30,279 nt of DNA from CAZEFK01 sp964511405 (lineage in GTDB: Bacteria > Pseudomonadota > Alphaproteobacteria > Elsterales > Elsteraceae). Position 1 is the stretch's first letter. Each line of letters opens with the position of its first letter. The position numbers and the translations under genes are program-made. Below, one piece after another: positions 20,684 through 28,816 of the stretch. Where the stretch lies: assembly GCA_964511405.1 (NCBI GenBank), contig CAZEFK010000080.1, positions 1-30,279 of the forward strand, read 5' to 3'. Under the pieces are notes generated by a model, which had not been told where the DNA came from, searched no databases, and saw only the letters and a list, made by a program, of their open reading frames with translations.

Positions 20684-20772
20684 CATGTTGCGTCCGTGTT
20701 GCACGGACTCGCGGGGACGAGGAGGGACAGTGAGGATTTCCGCGGGTTTCACCGGTATGGGCGTGCAACACG
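20684..20772. repeat. Putative integrase arm-type sites, right end
   Basis: CATGTTGC (20684-20691) and CGTGTTGC (20695-20702) are 11 bp apart, as at the left end. The 21-bp repeat of 3804-3824 lies at 20733-20753, followed by an inverted GCAACACG at 20765-20772. This is the sort of arrangement expected for the P and P' arms of a lambda-type attachment site, now split between attL and attR. Confidence 0.6.
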
Positions 20773-20783
20773 TTCCCGAGACG

Positions 20784-20806
20784 AAAAGCCCCGCCGAAGC
20801 GGGGCT
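20784..20806 (-). terminator. Rho-independent terminator of tRNA-Phe
   Basis: On the minus strand AGCCCCGC, loop TTCG, GCGGGGCT (20806-20787) is followed by TTTCG. It lies 28 bp past the 3' end of the tRNA and inside the element, so the element supplies a new terminator for the tRNA gene it occupies. Confidence 0.85.
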
Positions 20807-20832
20807 AAGCTGCTGATATCGCTGGCAAAAGT

Positions 20833-20910
<78 letters not shown>

Positions 20911-20926
20911 ATCAGCGCAGGCCGGG

Positions 20927-20955
20927 CTTATAACCGGGCCATTGGCGGCTGTCCA
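20927..20955 (-). promoter_or_regulatory. Promoter of tRNA-Phe
   Basis: On the minus strand TGGACA (20955-20950) and TATAAG (20932-20927) are separated by 17 bp, about 16 bp before the mature 5' end at 20910. It lies outside the element, so the tRNA keeps its own promoter. Confidence 0.6.
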
Positions 20956-21000
20956 GCGCCACCTGCGGGGTCAGGGACCGCCCCGGGGCGGCCGGCCGCC

Positions 21001-21924
21001 TCAAGCCGCCTGCCCCAGCGCCGCGGCGTCGGCCGCCGCCTCGCGCAGCAGCCAGTCGCGGAAGGCGGCCACCTTCGGGCGCTCGGCCGCGGCCTTGGGG
21101 CAGACCACGTAATAGGCGAAGGGCGCCGGCATGCTGAGCGCGAACGGCCGCACCAGCCGCCCGGCCAACAGGTCGGCCGCGGCCAGGGCGCTACGCGCCA
21201 GCGCCACGCCCTGTCCCGCCACCGCCGCGTCGATCACCATGGCGGTCTGGTCGAAGGTCAGGCTGTGTGCCGGCACCAGGCCGGCCTGCCCGGCCAGCGC
21301 CAGCCAGGTCGGCCAGTCCTGGCGGCTGGCGTCGTGCAGCAGGGTGTGGCGGGCCAGGTCGCGCGGCGCCGCCAGCGCCGGCGGGCCCGCCGCCAGGCGC
21401 GGGCTGCAGACCGGAACGATCGTCTCGGCGCACAGCGGCGTCACATGCAGGTCCGGCCACTGGCCGGTGCCATGGCGCACCGCCAGATCGACGTCCTCCT
21501 GCGCGAAGTCGATGTGGCGCACGGTGGCGTTCACGCGCAGGTCGATCGCCGGGTGCTCCTCGACGAAGCGGCCGAGCCGGTGCACCAGCCATTTCGCCAC
21601 GAAATTGGGCGACATGCTGACGGTCAGGGTGCCGGTCTTCTCGCGCTGCAGCAGGCGCTCGGTGCCGCCCGCCAGCTGGTCGAAGGCGCGGCCCACCACC
21701 TCCAGATAGCCCTGTCCCGCGGCGGTGATCGCCAGGCCCTGGGCCTCGCGCCGGAACAGCATCAGTCCGAGCTGCGCCTCCAGGCCCTTCACTTGGTGGC
21801 TGATGGCGCCCTGGCTGACCCCCAACTCCTCGGCCGCGCGCGTAAAGCTCTGATGGCGCGCCGCCGCCTCGAAGGCGCGAAGGGCGTTGAGCGACGGCAA
21901 CCAGCGCGGCATGGCCGCCATCAT
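21001..21924 (-). CDS. LysR-family transcriptional regulator (GcvA-like)
   Basis: 307 residues. The HTH is at about 10-60 (LPSLNALRAFEAAARHQSFT, RAAEELGVSQGAISHQVKGL, EAQLGLMLFRR). The effector domain follows from about 95 (GTLTVSMSPNFVAKWLVHRL) with VDLAVRHGTGQWPDLHVTPL and a C-terminal VALARSALAAADLLAGRLVR. The pattern 'LPSLNALRAFEAAARHQSFTRAAEELGVSQGAISHQVK' is that of the GcvA subgroup. It is divergent from the chromate operon with a LysR-type palindrome between, so it probably controls that operon or itself. ATG 21924 (GGGG upstream) is used; ATG 21912 is possible. The ligand is unknown. Confidence 0.95.
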   Translation of the reverse strand: MMAAMPRWLPSLNALRAFEAAARHQSFTRAAEELGVSQGAISHQVKGLEAQLGLMLFRREAQGLAITAAGQGYLEVVGRAFDQLAGGTERLLQREKTGTLTVSMSPNFVAKWLVHRLGRFVEEHPAIDLRVNATVRHIDFAQEDVDLAVRHGTGQWPDLHVTPLCAETIVPVCSPRLAAGPPALAAPRDLARHTLLHDASRQDWPTWLALAGQAGLVPAHSLTFDQTAMVIDAAVAGQGVALARSALAAADLLAGRLVRPFALSMPAPFAYYVVCPKAAAERPKVAAFRDWLLREAAADAAALGQAA

Positions 21925-21931
21925 GCCCCAA

Positions 21932-21956
21932 GTTTTTTGAGGCTGCCCCGAAAAAC
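21932..21956. promoter_or_regulatory. LysR-type palindrome between the regulator and the chromate operon
   Basis: GTTTTT (21932-21937) and AAAAAC (21951-21956) are inverse copies, 25 bp in all, 8 bp outside the regulator start. This AT-rich arms / GC-rich centre form fits a T-N11-A site of LysR proteins. Confidence 0.6.
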
Positions 21957-22019
21957 CATGCTTTGCGCCGCCCCGTCCGGCGACGGCATCGTGCGTCGAC
22001 CATCTCCGGAGGGCCCCTC

Positions 22020-22475
22020 ATGGACACGCCGCTGGCCAAGCCGTCGCGCTGGATCACCCGCGAGCGGCCGAAGGTCGACCGCATCGCCTGCCCCTGGCTG
22101 GTGCGCCGCTTCGTCGACCCCGACGCCGAATTCCTCTATGTCGCCGCCGACCAGGTGACGGCCGTCGCCGAGCGCACCGGCGCCATCCCCTATGACATGC
22201 CGGGAGTCGCCGCCTTCGGCCATGCCGGCGAGCGCTGCAGCTTCGATGCCTTCATCGAGCGGTTCGGCCTGACCGACCCGGCGCTGCAGCGCCTGGCGCT
22301 GATCGTGCGCGGCGCCGACACCGGGCGGCCGGAGCTGACGCCGCAGTCGCCGGGCCTGCTCGCGCTGTCGCAGGGCCTGTCGGCGATCTGCCCCGACGAC
22401 CAGCGCATGCTGGAGCACGGCATGGTGGTCTACGACGCCCTCTACGCCTGGTGCCGCAGCCAGGTGGCTGCATGA
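22020..22475 (+). CDS. ChrB C-terminal-domain chromate resistance protein
   Basis: 151 residues from ATG 22020 (GGAGGG about 7 bp upstream). Signature: WITRERPKVDRIACPWLVRR, FVDPDAEFLYVAADQV, GERCSFDAFIERFGLTDPAL, ALIVRGADTGRPELTPQSPG. This is the 'Chrome_Resist' domain that forms the C-terminal half of ChrB; the N-terminal half of full ChrB is absent, as in short paralogues next to chrA. The domain is linked to chromate sensing or resistance; its biochemistry is not settled. It overlaps chrA by 4 bp (ATGA). Confidence 0.9.
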   Translation: MDTPLAKPSRWITRERPKVDRIACPWLVRRFVDPDAEFLYVAADQVTAVAERTGAIPYDMPGVAAFGHAGERCSFDAFIERFGLTDPALQRLALIVRGADTGRPELTPQSPGLLALSQGLSAICPDDQRMLEHGMVVYDALYAWCRSQVAA

Positions 22476-23632
22476 GGGGGCGCCTGGGCGAGCTTGCCCG
22501 CTATTTCCTCCGCCTGGGCAGCCTCGGCTTCGGCGGGCCGGTGGCGCTGGTCGGCCAGATGGAGCGCGACCTGGTCCGCGACCGCGGCTGGCTGACCCCG
22601 GCCGAGATGCGCGAGGCGATCGCCGTCTGCCAGACCCTGCCGGGGCCGCTGGCGATCCAGGTCGGCATCCTGGTGGGATATCTGCGGGGCGGCGTCGCCG
22701 GCGCCATCCTGTCGGGCTGGGCGTTCATCCTGCCCAACTTCGCGATGGTGGCGGCCCTGGCCGCGGCCTACGTCGCGTTCGGCGGCCTCAGCTGGATTAC
22801 CGCCGTCTTCTATGGCGTGAGCCCGGTGGTGATCGCGCTGATCCTCCATTCCTGCTGGCGCCTCGGCAAACTCGGGCTGGAGCATTGGCTGCAAGGGCTG
22901 ATGGCCGCCGCCTGCTTCGTCGTGACGGTGGCGCTGCAGGCCGAAATCGCGCTCCTGTTCCTCGGCGCCGGCGCGATCGGCGTGGCCTGGTGGGGCACCG
23001 CGTTCCGGCGCGGCGCCGTACCGCCGGCGGGTGCCGCCCTGGCCGCCCTGCCGGCCACGGGCGCCGCCGGTGCCGCCAGCGCGGGGATGCTGGGCAAGAT
23101 CATCTGGTTCTTCCTCAAGGCCGGCAGCCTGACCTTCGGCAGCGGCCTGGTCATCGTGCCGTTCCTGGAGAACGGCCTGGTGCAGCAGACCGGCTGGCTG
23201 GACCAGCGCCAGTTCCTGGTGGCCGTCGCCATCGGGATGGTGTCGCCGGGGCCGGTGGTCATCACCGCCACCTTCGTCGGCTACCTGGTGGCCGGGTTCT
23301 GGGGCTCGGCCGCCGCCACCGTCGGCATCTTCCTGCCCTCGTTCCTGATGGTCCTGATCGTGGCGCCGCTGCTGATGCGCCATCGCGGCAACGCAAACGT
23401 CCAGGGCTTCGTCAAGGGCGCCTACGCGGCGGCGATCGGCACCATCGCCGGCTCCTGCGTGCTGCTCGGCCGCATCGCCATCGGCGACTGGCTGACCCTG
23501 CTGGTCGCCGCCGTCAGCCTGGCCGTCCTGTTCCTGTGGAAGCTGCCGACCCCGGCCATCATGGCCGGCGGCGCCGCGGTCGGGCTGGCCGCCTTCCCGT
23601 GGCTGCAGCCGGCCTGGGTGTTCGTGCACTGA
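22472..23632 (+). CDS. chrA: Chromate transporter ChrA (CHR family, two-domain form)
   Basis: 386 residues, long (LCHR) form with two homologous halves, each with several membrane helices. The N-terminal half has YFLRLGSLGFGGPVALVGQM, LTPAEMREAIAVCQTLPGPL and AIQVGILVGYLRGGVAGAIL; the second half repeats this (FFLKAGSLTFGSGLVIVPFL, LDQRQFLVAVAIGMVSPGPV, VITATFVGYLVAGFWGSAAA). The FGGP and PGP motifs are those of ChrA, which exports chromate by ion-coupled antiport across the inner membrane. Start ATG 22472 overlaps the chrB stop. The SOD gene follows after 29 bp. Confidence 0.95.
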   Translation: MRGRLGELARYFLRLGSLGFGGPVALVGQMERDLVRDRGWLTPAEMREAIAVCQTLPGPLAIQVGILVGYLRGGVAGAILSGWAFILPNFAMVAALAAAYVAFGGLSWITAVFYGVSPVVIALILHSCWRLGKLGLEHWLQGLMAAACFVVTVALQAEIALLFLGAGAIGVAWWGTAFRRGAVPPAGAALAALPATGAAGAASAGMLGKIIWFFLKAGSLTFGSGLVIVPFLENGLVQQTGWLDQRQFLVAVAIGMVSPGPVVITATFVGYLVAGFWGSAAATVGIFLPSFLMVLIVAPLLMRHRGNANVQGFVKGAYAAAIGTIAGSCVLLGRIAIGDWLTLLVAAVSLAVLFLWKLPTPAIMAGGAAVGLAAFPWLQPAWVFVH

Positions 23633-23661
23633 CCCGTCGCCAACCGCACTGGGAGGAGAGC

Positions 23662-24369
23662 ATGACCCACGATCCCGAGCGTCGCCGGCTGCTCCAAGGC
23701 AGCGCCGCCCTGGCCGCCGCCACCGCCCTGGCCGCCGCCCCGGCGGCCGCCCAAGCCCCTGCGGGAGTCCCGCCCATGACCTACGCAATCCAACCCCTGC
23801 CCTTCGATCCCAAGCAGGTCAAGGGCCTGTCCGAGGGGCTGCTGCGCAGCCATTACGACAACAATTACTCGGGCGCGGTGAAGCGGCTGAACGCGATCAC
23901 CGCCGACCTCGCCAAGCTCGACTACGCCGCGGCCCCGGTCTACCTGGTCAATGGGCTCAAGCGCGAAGAGCTGATCGCCGCCAACTCGATGATCCTGCAT
24001 GAGCTGTACTTCGCCAGCCTGGGCGCCGGCGGCGCCCCGCCGGCGCCGCTGGCGGACGCACTGGCCCGCGATTTCGGCAGCGTGGAGCGCTGGCGCGCCG
24101 AGTTCGCCGCCTTGGGCCGGGCCGAGGGCGGCGGCTCGGGCTGGGTGCTGCTGACCTATTCGCCGCGCGATCGCCGCCTGGTCAACCAATGGGCGGCCGA
24201 CCACACCACCAATCTCGCCGGCGGCCGCCCGATCCTGGTGCTCGACATGTACGAGCACGCCTATCACATGGACTATGGCGCCCGGGCCGCGGCCTATGTC
24301 GACGCCTTCCTGCAGGTGGTGAACTGGGACAATGCGGCCCGGCTCTACGAGGCCTATCACGGGGCGTGA
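23662..24369 (+). CDS. Fe/Mn superoxide dismutase with Tat-type signal
   Basis: 235 residues from ATG 23662 with GGGAGGAG upstream. An RRR-LLQGSAALAAATALAAAP leader (about 7-31) looks like a twin-arginine signal, so the enzyme is probably periplasmic. The SOD fold follows: H64 (LRSHYDNNYSGAVKRLN), H113 (MILHELYFASLG), D195 and H199 (VLDMYEHAYHMDYGARA) are the four metal ligands. This chr-linked SOD (sometimes called ChrC/ChrF-type) removes superoxide formed during chromate reduction. The gene lies between chrA and a YncE-like gene. Confidence 0.92.
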   Translation: MTHDPERRRLLQGSAALAAATALAAAPAAAQAPAGVPPMTYAIQPLPFDPKQVKGLSEGLLRSHYDNNYSGAVKRLNAITADLAKLDYAAAPVYLVNGLKREELIAANSMILHELYFASLGAGGAPPAPLADALARDFGSVERWRAEFAALGRAEGGGSGWVLLTYSPRDRRLVNQWAADHTTNLAGGRPILVLDMYEHAYHMDYGARAAAYVDAFLQVVNWDNAARLYEAYHGA

Positions 24370-24373
24370 CGCG

Positions 24374-25420
24374 ATGCGGCGCCGCGCGGTCCTGATCGGG
24401 CTGGGGGCCAGTGTCGCCTTCGCGAGGACCGCGCGCGCCGCGGCGCCGGGCGCGCCGCTGTTCCGCGTGGTCGCCGACATCCCGCTCGGGCCCGGCACCA
24501 GCCGCATCGACTATCAGAGCCTCGATCCGGCGGCCAACCGCCTCTACGTGGCCAAGATGGGCGCCGGCACCCTGCTCGCCTTCGACATCGCCCAGGGCCG
24601 GCTGGCGGCCGAGCGTCCAGGCTTTCCCAAGGCCACCGGGGTGCTGGCGGTGCCCGACCTCCACCGGCTGTTCGTCAGCGTTCCCGGCGCGGGCCTGGCC
24701 GCCCTCCTGGGCGCTGCCGGCGTCACGGCCGGACGCGGCGCGGTTGCGGTGCTCGACACCGCCGATTTGCACGAGATCGCGCGGCTGCCGGGCGGCGCCT
24801 TCCCCGACGGCATCGCCTATGACCCCGGCACGCGCCGCATCTTCGTGTCCGACGAGCGCGGCGGCGCGCTGACGGTCATCGATGCCGTCGCCGCCCGGCC
24901 CCTCGCGCGCATCGCGCTGGACGGCGAGGCGGGCAACGTCCGGCACGACCCCGCCACCGGCCGCATCTACGTGCCGGTGCAGACCCGCGACGTGCTGGCC
25001 GTGGTCGACCCTGCCGCGCTGCACGTCCTGGCCCGCCACGCCTTGCCCGGCGCCCGCCATCCCCACGGCCTGGCGATCGCGCCCGACGGCGGCATCGGCT
25101 ATGTCGCCTGCGACGGCAACGACCGGCTGCTGACCGTCGACCTGGCGGCCGGCCGCGTACTGGACGCGAAGCCCCTGGCCCACGATCCCGATGTGCTGGC
25201 GATCGACCCGTCGGCTCGGCGCCTCTATGTGGCCGCCGAGTCGGGCCGCCTCTCCAGCTTCGACATCACCCGGCCCGCCGCTCCGCTAGTCCTCGGCGAC
25301 GTCTTCGCCGGACCGAATGCGCATTCGGTGGCGGTCGATCCGGCCACCCACCGCCTTTATCTGCCCCTCGCCGACCTCGACGGCCGCGCCGTGATGCGCG
25401 TGCTGTCGCCCAACCCTTGA
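24374..25420 (+). CDS. YncE-like beta-propeller protein with signal peptide
   Basis: 348 residues from ATG 24374, 4 bp after the SOD stop. The N-terminus MRRRAVLIGLGASVAFARTA RAA is a signal peptide with a double arginine. The mature part has repeated propeller blades ending in patterns like 'RLYVAKMGAGTLLAFDIAQG', 'RIFVSDERGGALTVIDAVAA', 'RIYVPVQTRDVLAVVDPAAL', 'RLYVAAESGRLSSFDITRPA' and 'RLYLPLADLDG', about six or seven blades. Related proteins bind DNA or ligands in the periplasm; the role here, beside SOD and ChrA, is probably in envelope stress or metal response. That is inference. Confidence 0.88.
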   Translation: MRRRAVLIGLGASVAFARTARAAAPGAPLFRVVADIPLGPGTSRIDYQSLDPAANRLYVAKMGAGTLLAFDIAQGRLAAERPGFPKATGVLAVPDLHRLFVSVPGAGLAALLGAAGVTAGRGAVAVLDTADLHEIARLPGGAFPDGIAYDPGTRRIFVSDERGGALTVIDAVAARPLARIALDGEAGNVRHDPATGRIYVPVQTRDVLAVVDPAALHVLARHALPGARHPHGLAIAPDGGIGYVACDGNDRLLTVDLAAGRVLDAKPLAHDPDVLAIDPSARRLYVAAESGRLSSFDITRPAAPLVLGDVFAGPNAHSVAVDPATHRLYLPLADLDGRAVMRVLSPNP

Positions 25421-25428
25421 GGATCCCG

Positions 25429-25836
25429 ATGACCCGTATCGCCTTCGTCTGCCTGCATGGCTCGGCCAAGAGCCTGATCGCCGCCCATTACCTCGAGCAG
25501 GCCGCCGCCGAGCGCGGCCTGGCGCTCACCGCCACCACCTCGGGCCCGGAGCCCGACGACGCGGTGCTGGCGCCTGTGATCGAGGGCCTGCGGGCGCGCG
25601 GCATCGACGTCGCCGGCGTGACCCCGGCGCGGCTCAGCCCCGCCACCGTGGCGGGCGCCGAGCTGGTCGTGTCGTTCGGCTACGACCTCGGCAGCCTGAT
25701 GCCGGCCGGCGCCGCGATCGAGCGCTGGGACGACTGCCCGGCGGTCAGCGACGGCTTCGACACCGCCTGGGCCTTCATCACCCAGCGGGTCGACGGGCTG
25801 GTGGCGCGCTACTCTTCGGGCGGCCGCACGCGCTGA
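25429..25836 (+). CDS. Low-molecular-weight phosphatase / arsenate-reductase-like protein with Arg-to-Lys P-loop
   Basis: 135 residues from ATG 25429 (GAGGAT upstream). The N-terminal loop is C8-L-H-G-S-A-K14-S, i.e. CX5K instead of the CX5R(S/T) of LMW tyrosine phosphatases and arsenate reductases. The rest fits the family: helix LIAAHYLEQAAAERGLALTA, GPEPDDAVLAPVIEGLRARG, and WDDCPAVSDGFDTAWAFITQ carrying Asp residues where the general acid is found. Loss of the phosphate-binding Arg suggests altered activity or a binding role. It is the last gene of the chr-sod operon and its end overlaps that of the convergent MFS gene by 28 bp. Confidence 0.85.
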   Translation: MTRIAFVCLHGSAKSLIAAHYLEQAAAERGLALTATTSGPEPDDAVLAPVIEGLRARGIDVAGVTPARLSPATVAGAELVVSFGYDLGSLMPAGAAIERWDDCPAVSDGFDTAWAFITQRVDGLVARYSSGGRTR

Positions 25837-27047
25837 AAGGCGGCCAGCAGCATCAGGTCATAGACCGATTTCAAGGCGCCGCCGACCACCAGCGGCCAGC
25901 CGAAGCCGGACAGCGTGAACAGCCAGCCCGCGATCAGCGGGCTGACCGCGCTGGCGATGGTGCGCGGCACCTGGGTGACGCTGGCCGCCGCCGGACGCTC
26001 GGCCGGGGTCACCACGGCCATGACATAGGAGCTGCGGGTCGGCACGTCCATCTGCGACAGCAGCCCGCGCGCCAGCAGCAGGGCAACCGCAACCGGCAGA
26101 GACGGCGCCAGCGGCAGCAGCATCAGGAACAGGTTCGATGGCAGGTGGGTGAACACCATGGTCCGGATCAGCCCGATCCGCGCCGCCAGCGGCACCGCCG
26201 CCAGGTACGACGCCGCCGCGGCCACGCTGCTCCAGAACAGGATGGCGCCTGTTGCGGCGATCGACAGGCCGAAGCGCTGCAGCAGCCACAGCGCCAGCAG
26301 CGACTGGACGAAGAAGCCGGAGCCGAAGGCGTCCAGGCTGAACAGCGCCGCCAGGCGCCACACGATCCGGCGCGACGGCCCGAGCGGGGTCCGTGGCGCC
26401 TCCGGGGCCAGCTCGACCGCCGGGCTCAGCGGCCGGTAGAGCAGCGCCGCCACGATGCCCAGGGCGGCATAGGCCCAGAACATGGCGCGGATCGCCTCGG
26501 TGCCGCTCCAGCCGAACAAAGGCGCCAGCCGGTCGGGCAGCGCCGCGGCCAGGGTGCCGACGGCGCCGGCCAGCGTGCCGACCAGGCTGTAGCGGGCGAA
26601 CAGCGCGGTCCGGGCCTTGGCCGTGACGGCATGGGACAGCATCGTCTGCTCCAGGGGCTGGAACAGGCTGGCGTCGCCGGCCGAGGGGTTGAGGGTACCG
26701 ACCACGGCCACCGCCAATAGCGGCCAGAAGCCGCCGGCCAGCGCCAGGCCGGCGCCGGTCAGCGCCATCAGCAGGCAGGCCGCCAGCGCCAGGCGGCGGC
26801 GCGACAACCGGTTGGCCACCGCGCCGACCGTGAGCGTCAGGACGGCCGAGCCGACCAGGGTGCCGGTGACGATGGCGCCGACGGCGAAGGCGTCGAAGCC
26901 CAGGGCCACCAGATAGGCCGGCAGCAGCAGCGAGGCGCAGCCGTCGGCCAGGGCGCGCACGCCGCGCCCGGCCATGATCCAGCCGGCGTCGGCCGAAGCC
27001 CCCGCCGGCACCAGCCGCCAGCGGCGGTCGAGCATCGCGTCGGTCAT
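25809..27047 (-). CDS. Major facilitator superfamily transporter
   Basis: 412 residues from ATG 27047, with about 12 predicted membrane helices. Helix pairs are visible such as ALADGCASLLLPAYLVALGF, DAFAVGAIVTGTLVGSAVLT and, in the second half, GSGFFVQSLLALWLLQRFGL and LPVAVALLLARGLLSQMDVP. The loop VGAVANRLSRRRLALAACLL resembles the MFS loop 2-3 motif. The substrate is unknown; similarity to drug/metal efflux or YajR-like carriers cannot be refined by eye. It is downstream of the iron-type permease, about 74 bp away. The longer frame to 27950 is an artefact of the permease's antisense frame. Confidence 0.9.
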   Translation of the reverse strand: MTDAMLDRRWRLVPAGASADAGWIMAGRGVRALADGCASLLLPAYLVALGFDAFAVGAIVTGTLVGSAVLTLTVGAVANRLSRRRLALAACLLMALTGAGLALAGGFWPLLAVAVVGTLNPSAGDASLFQPLEQTMLSHAVTAKARTALFARYSLVGTLAGAVGTLAAALPDRLAPLFGWSGTEAIRAMFWAYAALGIVAALLYRPLSPAVELAPEAPRTPLGPSRRIVWRLAALFSLDAFGSGFFVQSLLALWLLQRFGLSIAATGAILFWSSVAAAASYLAAVPLAARIGLIRTMVFTHLPSNLFLMLLPLAPSLPVAVALLLARGLLSQMDVPTRSSYVMAVVTPAERPAAASVTQVPRTIASAVSPLIAGWLFTLSGFGWPLVVGGALKSVYDLMLLAAFQRVRPPEE

Positions 27048-27051
27048 GGCC

Positions 27052-27131
27052 GCAGGGATAGCGGGCGGGACCACGGCCCGCAAACCAAGGGATCTCGGGC
27101 CAGGGCCAATTGGTTTGGGGCTTATCCCTGC
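27052..27131 (-). terminator. Nested inverted repeats between the permease and MFS genes
   Basis: GCAGGGATA (27052-27060) is the inverse of TATCCCTGC (27123-27131), and AAACCAA (27082-27088) the inverse of TTGGTTT (27110-27116). The outer arm overlaps the end of the permease gene. Likely a weak terminator or mRNA structure; no T run. Confidence 0.4.
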
Positions 27132-28816
27132 CAGGGCAGGCTGCCGCGCGGCAGCCGGCGGGCGCCGAGCTGGGCCAGGGCCATCAAGCCGACGGTCGCG
27201 ACGACCGTCAGCATGGCCAGCGCCGCGGCGCCGGTGGCGTTGCCGCCCTGGTCCAGGCTGAACACCACCACGCCCAGGGTCTCGACCCCGCTCGACCACA
27301 GCAGCGCCGACACCGTCAGTTCGTTGAACGCGGTCAGGAACACCAGGAGCGCGCCGGCGGCGGCGGCCGGCCCGACCAGCGGCAGCACCAGGGTCACCAG
27401 GCGCCGCCCGAAGCCGGCGCCGGCCATCTGCCCGGCCTCCTCCAGCGCCCGGTCGAGCTGCTGGAACCCGGCCACCACCGGCCGCAGCGCCAGCGCCAGG
27501 AAGCGGGCGAGATAGGCCACCAGGATGATCCAGGGCGTGCCGTAGAGGCTGATCCCCACCAGCGGCAATGGCTTCAGGAACACCAGGATGCAGGCGATCG
27601 CCAGCACCACGCCGGGCAGGGCGTAGGGCAGCTCGGCACCGGCGGCCAGCAGGCGCAGCAGCCGCTGCACGCGCTGCTCGCGCCGCCACTCCAGGAACAG
27701 CCCCAGCGGCACCGCCGCCGCCAGCAGCAGCAGCGCCGCCGCCGTCGCCAGGCCGAAGCTGTTGCGGAAGGCGCGCGCCGCGGCGTCGTAGCCGGCCAGC
27801 ACGAACCCGTAATTGCCGAGCGTCACCGAGGCCGCCGACAACGCCACGCCGACCGACGGCACCAGCGAGGTCGCCAGCAGCGCCAGGAGCGGCGCCAGCA
27901 CCGTCCCGGCGATCAGCGCCCAGGCCGCCGCCGCCGCGACCGGCCGCCACCGCCCGAGCGACAGGGTCGCGGCGTGGCTGGCCGCAACCCGGTAGTCGCG
28001 GCCGCCGATCAGCCAGCGCTGCACCATCAGGCCGCCGACCACCAGCACCGCCAACGGCACCGACAACAGCGCCACCTCGGCCAAGGCGCGCGGTCCGAAG
28101 CCCGACAGCCGCTGGTAGATCAGGATCGGCAGCGTCGGGAAGCGGCCCGGGATGCCCAGCAGCGCCGGGGTGCCGAAATTGCCGATGGCGGACACGAAGG
28201 CCAGCGCCCCGCCCGCGCTCAGGGCCGGCAGCAGCAGCGGCAGAACGACGGTGGCCAGCGCCCGCGCCGGCGAGGCGCCGCAGGCCCGGGCCGCCTCGAT
28301 CAGGTCACGCGGCACGGCGCGCAGGGCCGCGCGCACCGCCAGGAACACAACAGGCGCCAGCTCGATACCCAGCAGCAGCACGATGCCGCCGCCGCCATAG
28401 AGCGGATGCGGCGTGCCCGGCGGCGGCGCCAGGCCCAGCGGCCCCAGGATCGGGCTGCCCGGCCCGGTCAGGGCGATCCAGGCCAGCGCCGTCACCTGGG
28501 GCGGGATGATCATGGGCAGCAGGAAGCCGAACACCAGAGCCGGCTTGCCCGGGAGGTCGGTGAGGCCGGTCAGCAGGCCGAGGCCGCCGCCCAGCACCAG
28601 AGCCAACGCGGTGCCGCCCAGCCCGACTTCGGTGGTATTGACGATGGCGGTCCAGGTCTGCGGCCGGGCGAACACCCGCCCGATCAGCGCGACGTCCAGG
28701 GCGCCGCCAGGGGCGGCGACTTCCATCAGCAGACGCAGCGGCGGCAGCAGGGTCAGCGCCGCCATCGCCAGCATCAGCCCGCCGAGCAGCAGGCGCTCGG
28801 CGGTCCGCGACTCCAT
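27122..28816 (-). CDS. ABC transporter permease, Fe(III)-type, two fused domains
   Basis: 564 residues; a tandem fusion of two permease units as in FbpB/AfuB/SfuB. Each half has about six helices and an EAA loop: EAARACGASPARALATVVLP in the first (near residue 190) and EEAGQMAGAGFGRRLVTLVL in the second. Other pieces: FLLPMIIPPQVTALAWIALT, SYGTPWIILVAYLARFLA. It starts immediately after the stop of the binding-protein gene (28817) with no gap, so both belong to one operon. It should move a ferric or phosphonate/thiamine-type substrate. The ATPase subunit is not adjacent. Confidence 0.93.
   Translation of the reverse strand: MESRTAERLLLGGLMLAMAALTLLPPLRLLMEVAAPGGALDVALIGRVFARPQTWTAIVNTTEVGLGGTALALVLGGGLGLLTGLTDLPGKPALVFGFLLPMIIPPQVTALAWIALTGPGSPILGPLGLAPPPGTPHPLYGGGGIVLLLGIELAPVVFLAVRAALRAVPRDLIEAARACGASPARALATVVLPLLLPALSAGGALAFVSAIGNFGTPALLGIPGRFPTLPILIYQRLSGFGPRALAEVALLSVPLAVLVVGGLMVQRWLIGGRDYRVAASHAATLSLGRWRPVAAAAAWALIAGTVLAPLLALLATSLVPSVGVALSAASVTLGNYGFVLAGYDAAARAFRNSFGLATAAALLLLAAAVPLGLFLEWRREQRVQRLLRLLAAGAELPYALPGVVLAIACILVFLKPLPLVGISLYGTPWIILVAYLARFLALALRPVVAGFQQLDRALEEAGQMAGAGFGRRLVTLVLPLVGPAAAAGALLVFLTAFNELTVSALLWSSGVETLGVVVFSLDQGGNATGAAALAMLTVVATVGLMALAQLGARRLPRGSLPWQG

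Noticed and set aside
25809..27950. Single 713-residue minus-strand protein including the MFS transporter
   Set aside because: Residues before the ATG at 27047 are out-of-frame permease sequence (Gly/Arg/Ala noise); the MFS protein begins at 27047.
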